From Spisula solida (lineage: Eukaryota > Mollusca > Bivalvia > Venerida > Mactridae), in contig OX365960.1 of NCBI GenBank assembly GCA_947247005.1, positions 19,282,533 to 19,346,532 of the forward strand: a stretch of DNA of 64,000 nucleotides, written 5' to 3'. Positions 35,400 to 45,843 of the stretch are shown here, piece after piece. The notes under the pieces are model-generated. The model saw only the letters and a program-made list of their open reading frames with translations, was not told the origin of the DNA and ran no database searches. The position numbers and the translations under genes are program-made. Position 1 is the stretch's first letter; every line of letters begins with the position of its first letter.

Positions 35400-38300
35400 A
35401 TGAGTGAAGAGGACTCACCACAGCCATCCGTGTGTGAAAATTTTGAGCCTCAAGCATGGCGGAAAACAGTGTGTAGGAATTGTTTTCAGCCGCCTGAAGT
35501 TCATGTTGCCGGAAGTGGTGAAAATGGCGACGGCGGTACTTCCGGTATGGCTAAAAACACACCGGCTTTTGGTCAGGGAGATAAATCGGCTGCTTCGTCT
35601 CTTAAAAATAAATTTGAACAATTAGAAAAAGACAAATACAAGCCGAAAGAAACATCCAATACATTACCGAGAGCGAAGAAGACCGGTGGGTTATCATTAT
35701 TTACTGACAAATATGACCAGTTAGACAGAGAAGCTACAAAGTCGGAAAGTCCGACAAAAGGCATTCCACCCCCTACCCCACCCAAAACGTATAAAAAGGA
35801 TGGCTCAATGAAAGGAAAATTTGGATCAATGGAAAATGTGTCGGTTGATTTAAATGATGGTAGTGAGAATAAACTTAGTTTTAAGCTTAAATTTGGATCA
35901 ATGGAAAACATATCACTTGGTCAAGAGAAAAAGAAAGATACTGTTTTAAAGCATAAAGAAAACATATCATCAAGCAATAAAATAGACCCTAGACAAGCAA
36001 TGTTAAGTAAACTTGACAGTTTTCAAAATGAACTTAAAAGTGGTGCTATGTCAAAGGCTGGTCAAACGGTCATACATAAGCAAAAGGATGGTAATGTAGA
36101 CATTATTACATTGCCCAAACGGGGCTCAGATAGTAACACTGCAGACAGCAAAACACAATCGAAAGATACAGCAGTGAAATTAAATGAAAAGACTGATTTA
36201 AAATCTAAATTTGAAAAACCGGAACTTAAATCCACTAGTAGCAAAGACACCGGATTGTCTGGCAGTAAGGATGCAGGATTATCCAAATTCGGACAAAAAT
36301 CGAAATTTGATCTCAAATCCCCTGAATCTGAAAAACCAAATGAACTAAAAAGTGGTAAGGATTTACTTTTGTCCAACAGATTTAAATCTACAAAGACAGA
36401 TGACAGCAAAGACAAGCAAACAGACAAGCCGGCAGACAAAGATACAAAATCAGGCTGGAAAAAGCCCGAACTAAAGCCACCCAGTAAAGAAAGGGAGGAA
36501 ATTAAACCTGCGTCGCTGAAGGATAGACTCAGTAAACCAACTGACCGACAGAAAACTGATGAAACCAAAAAACCCGGTTTCAATTTAAAAGATCAACTAA
36601 AATCATCATCTGTTGACAAAGATCCATTGTCAAAATTAAAAGATAAGTTAAAGTCACCCACTGCAGAGACTGACAACAAGCAGGCCCCTTCATGGAAAGA
36701 CAGGTTGAAATCATCATCTACAGATGCTGAAAAGAAATCGGACACTCAATCAAAATTCCAAAAAAGCGAAACCAAAACAGACACGAAATCAGTTGATGAA
36801 ATCTCAAAATTAAAATCGCCCATAAACAATGAGAAAAAACTGGTACATGAAGAAGGAAGGAAATCACCTATTAAAACCGACAAAAAGCAAGCACCGGACG
36901 AAGAAAGGAAATCGCCAATTAAAATTGACAAAAAACAAGTACCCGACGAAGAAAGAAAATCGCCAATTAAAACTGACAAAAAGCAAGTGCCGGACGAAGA
37001 AAGAAAATCGCCAATTAAAAGTGATAAAAATCGACCTTCCGACGAAGAAAGGAAATCGCCAATTAAAAATGAAAAAAAGCAAGTACCGGACGAAGAAAGA
37101 AAGTCGCCGATTAAAACTGGCAAAAAGCAAGAACCGGACGAAGGAAGGAAGTCGCCAATTAAAAATGACAAAAAGCAAGTATTAGACGAAGAAAGGAAAT
37201 CACCAATCAAAACCGGAAAAAATTCAGCACTGGACGAAGAAAGGAAATCGCCAATTAAAATTGACAAAAAACAAGAACCGGATGAAGAAAGAAAATCGCC
37301 AATTAAAACTGGCAAAAAGCAAGAACCGAACGAAGAAAGGAAATCGCCAATTAAAACTGACAAAAAGCAAGTTCCGGACGAAGAAAGGAAATCGCCAATC
37401 AAAACCGACAAAAATTCAGCACCGGACGAAGAAAGGAAATCGCCAATTAAAATTGGCAAAAAGCAAGAACCGGACGAAGAAAGGAAATCGCCAATTAAAA
37501 ATGACAAAAAGCAAGTACCGGACGAAGAAAGAAAATCGCCAATCAAAACCGACAAAAAGTCAACACCGGACGAAGAAAGGAAATCGCCAATTAAAACTGG
37601 CAAAAAGCAAGAACCGGACGAAGAAAGGAAATCGCCAATTAAAAATGACAAAAAGCAAGTAGCGGGCGAGGAAAGGAAATCGCCAATTAAAACTGGCAAA
37701 AAGCAAGAACCGGACGAAGAAAGGAAATCGCCAATTAAAAATGACAAAAAGCAAGTAGCGGGCGAAGAAAGGAAATCGCCAATTAAAACTGGCAAAAAGC
37801 AAGAACCGGACGAAGAAAGGAAATCGCCAATTAAAAATGACAAAAAGCATGCATCAGATGAAGAAACGAAATCGCCAGTCAGCAATGAGAAAAAGGAGAC
37901 ACCAAGCGACGAAAAGAAATCGTTAACAAACAATGACAAAAAAACTGGAAGTTCAGAAATGAAATCCGAAGTGTCATTAAAGAAAGACAAAGAATCAACG
38001 GACAAAAATTCTATCGGCTCAAAGTTTGATGATAAAAACAAACTAAGGTTTGGGGAAAAGTCGAAGTTCGAAAATGACTCAAAATCACAAGACAAGAACA
38101 TATCGAATGATCTCAAATCAAAATTCAGCAAGCCTGGTTTAAAAAGTGTCAAAGATGAGGACACAAGTAGTAAACCTAAGCCGTTCGATTTAAGAAATAG
38201 CCTTAAGAAGGCAAGTGATGCACCGAGTGTAGACAAAGATCCAGCTAAAGTTGACACTAAGAAAAAGTTTGAACTACCATCATTAAAATCAAATAAAAAC

Positions 38301-39854
38301 ACTCCATTGAGCGACAAAAGCAAGAATACCGATAATAAAGCGAATATTAAAGATGAAAAAGCGTCAAATAAAATTGGAAATAAGTTCGAACCAAAGTTTA
38401 AACTCAATAAAACAAATGAACCTAAATCAAACGTTATTGAAGAAAAACCCGGTGCAAAAGCTAAGTTTGAACTTCCAAAACTTAAATCTAAACATGATCA
38501 ACAGGATGATTCTAAATCAAGTTTAAAATCTAAGTTCGAGCCAAAGTCTAAACTAACTGAAACAAAGACAGACTCAAAGAATAAATTTGAAATTCCTAGT
38601 CTTAAGAAAACTAAAGCACCAGAAATTGAACAAAAAGTTGAAAAGGATACGCCTGTGGAAATAAAAGATTCCAAAGGCAAAGAGAACACCACGGATACAA
38701 AAATATCGTCAAAAGACGCAGAAAAATCTACGGATGAAGTGAAAACCTCAAAAAATATTGACTCTGTTCACGATTTTCAATTAAACAGTGAAACGAATAA
38801 GAACGAAAATCGTAATACGGAGACAAACGAGGAGACTAGCTTGGATAAGAATACTCCAGTAACCTCTGTTATCAGTGATACAACGTCTTTCGAAATCATT
38901 TCGTCTGATAGTGAGGTTGTTTCGGGTGACGCATGCGCAGAGCCAAGCACGCGCGATACTAAGTCACCATTACATGTGGATACACAGGTATTCACCAGCA
39001 GTCGGAGTAAAACCGCGGGAGTCAGTTCACTAGACGACAGTAACTTTGATGATAATTCGCCAGGATTTTCGAGTTTGGGTTTAACTAAAAGTAATAAAAA
39101 CAAAAGTCCGCCGAAGGAACCACTTGTAAATGGCGACATTGTTTTGGAACATTTTAATGGCAGCACTAAAACGGAAACGAAAGACAATGATACGGCAATC
39201 GGTTCGAAGTCTTCCGACGATGAATTGGAAAGGCTGAGAGCCGAATTGTTGAACATGACAGAACGCAGTCAGAATTTAGAGACTGAAAATGAAATGTTAC
39301 GTAGTGACCTAAATAAAAAGTCACTGGCGGAGTTAGCCGTCAAAAAACAAAAGGATGAAGTGGAGTCGGCAATTAACGGACTTAGAGGTCAATTGAAGTC
39401 AATGGAAGATAAGTGCTCTCAACTTGAGTCTGAAAATATTAACATGATGAATGATCTAAAATCAAAACACGACGTAAACCAAAGTAAACCTCATACGAAA
39501 GAATCTGAAGAACTGGACGACAAATTAACAGCAAAAGAACGACTAATGGAAGACTTAATGGAGGAAAACGATCAATTGAAACAAGAAATTAATGAATTAA
39601 AAGTCGAAATGGAGGAAATGTATGACAGTTTTAGGGATCAAGAAGCTGAAGAATTTCGTGAGATTCAAAAGGAACTTGAATACACTGCTAAAAATTGTCG
39701 AATTTTACAATTTAAATTACGCAAAATGGAGCGAAGGAACGATCAAACGGAACAGGACAAGAACCAGTTTGAAGAGCGACTCAGGAAATTGCAAAATTCA
39801 TTCCAAGACAGGGACGCTGTGTCTCACATACATTCGTTGGAAGATGAACTCCGA
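35400..39854 (+). CDS. MTCL1: SOGA/MTCL-family protein, large first coding exon (residues 1-1485)
   Basis: ATG at 35400 has A at -3 and begins MSEEDSPQP; the frame is open upstream only to a non-ATG codon. A possible 5'UTR acceptor (TTTTGTAG) ends at 35377. Residues about 11-40 contain C..F.P..WRK..CRNCF.P...H, a small Cys/His motif like that at the N-terminus of M-RIP/outspread proteins. Residues about 50-1270 are low-complexity, Lys/Ser/Asp-rich and probably disordered, with recurring SKFE/KNKFE motifs and the KSPIK array. Residues about 1275-1485 form a coiled coil with EEMYDSF, NCRILQFKLRK and heptads, characteristic of the SOGA/MTCL microtubule-linking family. The exon ends at CGA before GTAAGT, phase 0. 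Without splicing the frame stops at 39960. In the family these proteins crosslink or stabilise microtubules; the role here is inferred. Confidence 0.88.
36849..37905 (+). repeat. 48-bp coding repeat: about 21 copies of a 16-residue KSPIK unit
   Basis: Residues about 484-835 repeat DEERKSPIKTDKKQVP with changes mainly at the T/N/I, D/G and QVP/QEP/SAP positions, then decay into DEETKSPV and DEKKSLT. KSPIK fits the proline-directed consensus S-P-x-K used by CDKs and resembles the KSP repeats of neurofilament tails. Units alternate between TGKKQEP and NDKKQV types towards the 3' end, indicating two-unit expansions. Small ORFs in other frames and on the minus strand here are shadows. Confidence 0.95.
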
Positions 39855-41699
39855 GTAAGTATACAGTCTAATCTGTTTTTATTTGTACGAGTAATAAATG
39901 AACTCATCAATAAGCAATTCAATTACATTAGTGTAGTGATCTGGCGATTAACAAAAAACTAAATAACGGTGTGTACGATTGTCAATCAGCTCTCATATAC
40001 AGTATAACCTGTATTAAGCCGCCTGTCAATGGGGGAGCATTATACTTGTATGCTTAAAACAGATGGTCACTTAATATAATTGTTTTGTGTGTTAACTAAG
40101 TACTAGTAATTGGAATTTGAAACTATTGGTTATGTAAAGTCGGAGGCGGCTTAGTACCGATGTCCTCTGAGACAGTATGTTTTGTATATTGAACGTCTAA
40201 GTTCTACGCGACCAGTCTTCATTGCATAGTTTTATGAGCACATTCAAACAAGTGTCTGTAAACACTGCCTAAGTGAACCAAAACATTGGTCATTGTTGTT
40301 AACAGGTGGTCATTGAAAATGGTATAATAGGAGATACAATCAATGGTCTTTGCATACATCTTTTGTAATAATGGTCTTTATTCACAGGTGGCTTTTAACA
40401 CCGAGTATTTGTTTGCATGTTTTGTAATCATCTGCCTCAACTGTAAAAATCACTAAATAATATGATCAACAACGAAATCAGCTAAAATTTACCCAACCCT
40501 ACTACAAATAATAATGTTATAGAAAAGCAAGCATTACGAACGTGATATAAGTGCTTACGTACATGCTACTGTTTTGTTTAGATATTACTGTTTACATTTG
40601 TTTAGATATTAAGGTGGATCGTGTCCTTCCTATCAAAACTGCTACGATAATCACACTCGTGTCGCTTTTAACACCGCTTAACTTACTACGAGTATTTCAG
40701 AATAAAAATCGCAGAAATGATAAAAAGCTCATATCTCATCCTTCAATCATACCAAATATCATTTAAACTCCTATGTAAATCCACTCATTCAACAAAAAGG
40801 GTACTTTCCACCTTAATACTTCAAACGCAATAAACTACGTCAGTGACTTTGATACAGTAGCTATCACTCCAGCGATAATACCATAAGTTACAAAAAACAC
40901 CTATTCCAGTTGCATATGTGCATCGTTAGGTTTAATTAGCAATTTGATGGTTAATTCTAATCGTGAAGTTTTTTACTCTATCCCCTGGGGAGTCATCTAC
41001 ATTCATTATTGTTGCCATCAAGCAGTTCTAAAGTTCATTAACTTACTGTATGTTTACCTACATCTGTGACACGCTCTCCCAGGCGACTGTTTATAGTTTT
41101 TTACTCCGATCTTACGAATAATCATTAGTGACATTTCGACGTCATGAAATCGTGAATTAGTGAATTCGTGTCGATTCATATTGTTGACAATCGTGAAGTC
41201 ATGGTGTTGATATCGTGATTTCTTGAAATCGTTAATTCATGTTTAAATCATGAAATCGTGCATTTGTGACCATGAACTCGACATGGCGAAATTGAAAGCA
41301 TGAATTAGGACGTTGAAATGTCTTCTTTTCCTTTTTTCGTTCACTGTCTACTCTACCACTCCGGTGAGCAGTCCTCTTGAGGCCATCCTTCTTGCCAGGA
41401 AGGATCTTATCTAGTGTGGTTGAAACTGGCATGACATTTTCTTATTAGTTCATACAGTTGGCACTGCTGGAGTTGGTGCTCTGTTGTCTGCTCTGTCACC
41501 ACACGCCGTTGAAATGTCACTAGCAGTCGTTCGTACGATCTGCTAGTCAATACACATTATTGCACTAAGTAATTCGAGTTAAAAATACATTGCTTGATCT
41601 TCCCGTGGGTATTCTATTTAGTGTATTTAATAGTTCGAATTTGCAAGTCTATGAACTAGAAGTAAATGAATTGACTACAATATAGTAAACTCCTTAAAT

Positions 41700-41930
41700 G
41701 TAAGCCTTTTCAACAATAAGACTACCTCAAAAACAGGACCACTTCAAAAATGAGATTTTCTCAAAAATTAGATTTCCTCAAAAGAAGACCATGTCAAAAT
41801 TATGACCCACTCAAACTTACGATCGCCTCAAAATTAAGACCACCTCAAAATTAAGACCACCTCAAAATTACGATCACCTCAAAATTAAAACCACCTCCAA
41901 ATTAAGACCACCTTTTGATCTCCATTTTCC
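41700..41930 (+). repeat. 17-bp tandem repeat (CAAAATTAAGACCACCT), about 12 degenerate units
   Basis: CTCAAAATTAAGACCAC recurs with increasing divergence to the left. The following sequence with GACCATTTCTG and GGGGCGGTCTCATTATCC suggests that the array lies in a larger dispersed repeat. Confidence 0.75.
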
Positions 41931-42053
41931 ATTGTTGTGTTCACTATTCGACCTCAATATTTAGACCATCTTAATGAAGAGACCATTTCTGAAATATCTT
42001 ACGGGGCGGTCTCATTATCCAGGTTTCACTGTTTTGCATATCGGTTAGTATAT

Positions 42054-42108
42054 AAATAACACATAGCTTCGAGGGTTTTACTGTCACCCTCGAAGCTATG
42101 TGTTATTT
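42054..42108. repeat. Perfect 22-bp stem hairpin in intron 1
   Basis: The arms 42054-42075 and 42087-42108 are exact reverse complements around an 11-nt loop. The inner stem TCGAGGG..CCCTCGA resembles the centres of the hairpins at 51786 and 57601. Confidence 0.85.
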
Positions 42109-42561
42109 ATTTTATTACCCCAAAATAATGTAAAATACTGAATATTAACATTCTGTATACAGTCTAAACCGCATTAAACGGCCAGTATGTGCTTATATCA
42201 TATACATTTGCATTGTCATTTAAAGCAGGTGTTTATATTCTTAATTTAGTGGATTGAGATTTAATAACATATGAAACTGCTTAATTCAAGTCAGACCCGT
42301 AGACAAGCAATGGTGCTTGCCTCAGTGAACAATTTGAGAAATTACATAAATAATCATGGGGTTTTTTCAAGAAAAAAACCCACAAATATTCTATAGAAAA
42401 TATTGGCCTCAATGTTTTTTCGGCTCTGGATACGGTCATGCAGGCGATGGTTGACACAGGTTAACCTGTAATTTTAAAACTACCTACGGGCAAAAACTGT
42501 AAACCCTTTCTGCAATGGCCACCAATTTGATCTCTCTAAAATACCACCTGTTAACATGTTA

Positions 42562-43157
42562 AGCCGGGTTTCCATGGAGTGTATTTTTTCGGCGCGTAAT
42601 TGATTATTTACGCGCCGATAACGCGCTGAGTGTAAGCTGAAAACAGACGCGTTTTTTTGGATAAAAACGCGTAGTCTATATTTCATCAATATTTTAAAGA
42701 AAATGGGACTTTCAGGCCATAACAAAAGATGCAATTGCAGGTTTTCTGGCCCATTCGAAAGAATATGAGGCGGAGAAGATGGTGGTTGCGTTTTTGGTCA
42801 AACAAAATGTTTGATGTTTTTCAAAAAGACAGGGATACTTCTACGAGCTTGTTGTCAACCTGTAAAACAAAATCCATGCAATTTAAGATGAATGGCGTCA
42901 ATGAAACATTACTAGAATCGAGGAAACTACATCAATTGATACCCCAAAAATCATTTTACGCGAGTCCATGCGTAAAAAATTCGCTACCCGAAGCGAATTT
43001 TTTCGGCGCGTACCATTTTACGCGCCGAAAAACGCGTCAATGGAAACGTCATCATGCAACATAGACTGAAGCGAATTATATTTATTCGGCGCGTAATACG
43101 CACCGAATAAATACGCGCTGAAAACGCGTAGGTTTTACGCTTCATGGAAACGGGGCT
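42562..43157. mobile_element. PIF/Harbinger-like element with TTA target duplication
   Basis: The ends AGCCGGGTTTCCATGGAG and CTTCATGGAAACGGGGCT are inverted repeats flanked by TTA on each side (42559-42561 and 43158-43160), the 3-bp target typical of PIF/Harbinger. GCGCGTAA/TTACGCGC motifs fill the subterminal regions. A 111-codon ORF (42729-43064) starts MQLQVFWPIRK and has MRRRRWWLRFW, reminiscent of the N-terminus of Harbinger transposases, but the catalytic part is absent. Confidence 0.75.
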
Positions 43158-43755
43158 TTAGAATTAGAAGGTCATAAGTACAAAATCAATATATTGAGAA
43201 AACAAAAAAAACTGTCTGAAAACTGTATTCTTTACTTATGGAAAAACATTCGATGATCGTACGAATTCCGCCAGTCGTCGGGCGGACATTGGACAGTCAT
43301 CAAATCAAATGGTCACCGACAAGTATCATTGTCGCTACTCCACAATTTGATTTCATTCCTCGATACAGCGATAACCTGACCCCGAGCTCCCGAAGCACCT
43401 CAACTGAAATTTAGATTTTGCTCAAATCGGAGATCAATCTGAAATTCAAGCTCTTGAAAATGTACTGTAGTTAACTAAGAACAGTGTTTCTGTTTTGTAA
43501 TGCCAAGTTTGAGTCCAGCCTCAGATGGACATTTACTTAAAGAGACATTTGATATGAGATTTAGCTCAAATTGAGATGCTTTATGATATCGGTGTCTGGC
43601 GATGTCCGTCCTGCCTCTGGCCGGTCGATCTTCTGACTGCGCTCGTATCGGATCTGTTACTCAAGTATTATAGTGATAGATGTGTACATATAAAACAACT
43701 ATTTGAATCTCTATAATTTAGAACAAAATATATATATTTTTATCCATATTTTCAG

Positions 43756-43917
43756 TTGGCCAAAGAAGTGTCCGTCCGTCTGCACGATGAGTTAGATCTA
43801 ATGGAAGACAGACGTGGAAAGGTTGAGGAAGAGAACCGACATCTAACCGAACTGTTAGAACAATCTGACCGTAAACAATTCAGACTCGAACTCGAAGTAG
43901 ACAAACTCCGAGATAAG
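43756..43917 (+). CDS. MTCL1: SOGA/MTCL-family gene, second exon (residues 1486-1539)
   Basis: The acceptor TATTTTCAG ends at 43755 and the exon is 162 nt, phase 0 at both ends, followed by GTGAGT. It encodes LAKEVSVRLHDELDLMEDRR, then KVEEENRHLTELLEQS and LELEVDKLRDK. The AKEVSVRLHDEL block is a hallmark of SOGA/MTCL proteins and continues the coiled coil from the first exon. The minus-strand ORF over the same bases is a shadow. Confidence 0.88.
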
Positions 43918-44423
43918 GTGAGTAATTTATACCTACAATAATACAACTAAGCATGCTTCGAGTGCGGAAGGTTCCGGTTCGATCCCATGTCGCGTCATAC
44001 CAAAGACGAAATGAAACGGGTACCAGTAATTCTCTTGCTAGATACTCAACTCAATTAAAGTTTTTTTATCCCACTTTCTCATACCCTCATGCCGACGGAT
44101 TCCATCTAGAATTGGGTGTCGAAACTGGTTAAAATAAGGCGTAATACAGTGTTACACAATCGACCTAAAATAACTAAGTATAAAGTAAAACAAAATTCCT
44201 AAGTAACAACAACGATTTGTAGCGGGTATAGGTAAATACAAACATCAATGGTGTTACTTCAAACATTCATACTTTAGCATGGGCAACAGCAATAACATTA
44301 ATTACAGTAGCAGTAGTAACCACACTCAAAACTAATAGAAACAGTAACAACTGTACACTCATGCACATACGATATAAAAACACATATTTTCGCGATGTCT
44401 TAATTTCGCAAATGTTATTAGAG

Positions 44424-44530
44424 AAATAATGAATACGTAGCTATGTTTTGTTGCGTAATAAAATATAGGCACGTGTTTGGATGCGTAGTAATTAAATCAC
44501 GAGTGCCTATATTTTATAACACAACAAAGC
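44424..44530. repeat. Inverted-repeat element (TTTGTTGCGTAATAAAATA)
   Basis: TTTTGTTGCGTAATAAAATA near 44447 faces TATTTTATAACACAACAAAG near 44510. A copy of its left part occurs at 60191-60266 (AATAATGAATACGTAGCT, GTAGTAATTAAATCACGA). Non-coding. Confidence 0.6.
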
Positions 44531-45029
44531 ACACCTCCTATTTATCATTTCGATTCTAACATCGCCAATGCTCTGCCATTTATAGCACAACAAGACAGGT
44601 TAACGTCAAACTACTTTCTTTCCTAGGAACGTTACCGTCACAGTTACGTCATTTGTCATAGTATATGACGTCAAACGTGAGGTCACCAATCAGCTATATT
44701 TTATCGCGGTAATAAAATATGGTAAGCTCAATATACGCAAAGAAGGCAAATCTCACGTGCTATGTTAGAATCTAAAATTATATATATAGTTCACCATTTT
44801 AAATGTTCTCGGTTTTAAAACTTAAAACATATAACTACTTTCTGTGGCATTTCACCGATGCTGTTGTTTTTTACCCCGAGCACATATTTTCATGAGATTC
44901 GAATATTTATATCGAAATTTGATACCTCACGAATATTTCTGATTTTACAATAACGACCGTATGTTATTCTCTGGAATTTGGTCGTGCGTTGTACTCCAAA
45001 GTACCACCCAGATGCCAATTGAACGAAAG

Positions 45030-45252
45030 TTAAAGGTGCTTCCTCACAGATTGGGCTAAACATTTTGTATGACGTACTTTTCAAAAGGAAAAATACAAAG
45101 TGCCGAGTATCAAGAGTGATTTAAATTGCTTATATGCCATAAATCTTTCATAAAGCAACCACCAGCTGCTTTCTATTACATAAATACTTGGTTAGGTAGG
45201 AAAATTACGTCATACAAAATGTTTAGCCCAATCTGTGAGGCAGCACCTTTAA
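45030..45252. mobile_element. MITE of about 223 bp with ~45-bp inverted repeats
   Basis: The left arm starts TTAAAGGTGCTTCCTCACAG, the right arm ends CTGTGAGGCAGCACCTTTAA, and both share GATTGGGCTAAACATTTTGT. The terminal TTAA could be a target duplication. Located in intron 2 of the SOGA/MTCL gene; the ORFs crossing it are incidental. Confidence 0.75.
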
Positions 45253-45486
45253 GACAAATAACAATTCATTCTACAACTATCTCACGATTTCTCGTGTTTT
45301 CTCGTTTGAACTATGTATTAGATATTAATTGTTCACATATTTTGTTTAACTTAATTGCTTTTACGATGCTAACTGCCTACCTAGTCATAATCTTTGTTAT
45401 TTCGCCAGCATTTCAAGATTTTAATAACCAAGGTAGTTGTACGTGGAAGGCCTTCTTGATTATATGTTATTACGATTGACGTCAGA

Positions 45487-45592
45487 TTTATTGAATTTAT
45501 CGAACTAATAGAACGTATTGAATTGATCGAATTTATTGCATTTATTGAACTTATTGCACTTATTGAATTTATTGAATTTATTGAATTCATGA
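45487..45592 (+). repeat. 9-bp simple repeat (TATTGAATT-like)
   Basis: ATTGAATTTATTGAA-type units repeat with variations such as TTGCATTTA and TTGATCGAA. The minus-strand ORF with Ser-Ile-Asn repeats is produced by this array. Confidence 0.85.
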
Positions 45593-45843
45593 TACAGTGA
45601 AATCTCAATACTTATACCCTGACCACTACCGGGTCACACGTCACCCGGACGTCGGACGATGACCGCGCATCCGATGTAAACCCGATGTCTAGGCGTCGTG
45701 TTGAAGGTGGGTTATCAGTAGCAATGCATATTTCAAAATGGACATAAAATACTGCAACCGCCGCTCGATGGCCGGCCGATGTCCGTCCGTCCCCCCGGTA
45801 AGATTAGACAAAAGAACGCTGTCTCATCATCGGACGGTGCTTG

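Larger units (their letters stand above)
39855..42561 (+). other. Intron 1 of the SOGA/MTCL gene, left part
   Basis: It begins with GTAAGT. Contents include a repeat near 40000-40180 (CCTGTATTAAGCCGCCTGTC) related to one near 42160, ATCGTGAAATCG-type simple sequence at 41140-41290, the 17-bp repeats at 41700 and a perfect hairpin at 42054. No extra exon is seen, and 39854 joins 43756 directly in phase. Confidence 0.6.

Noticed and set aside
36746..38407. 553-codon minus-strand ORF opposite the SOGA/MTCL exon
   Set aside because: It is a shadow of the lysine-rich KSPIK repeat; its Leu/Ser/Phe-rich product arises from complementing AAA- and GAA-rich codons.
42729..43064. 111-codon ORF as a host gene
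   Set aside because: It is contained in the Harbinger-like element between its inverted repeats and resembles only a truncated transposase N-terminus.
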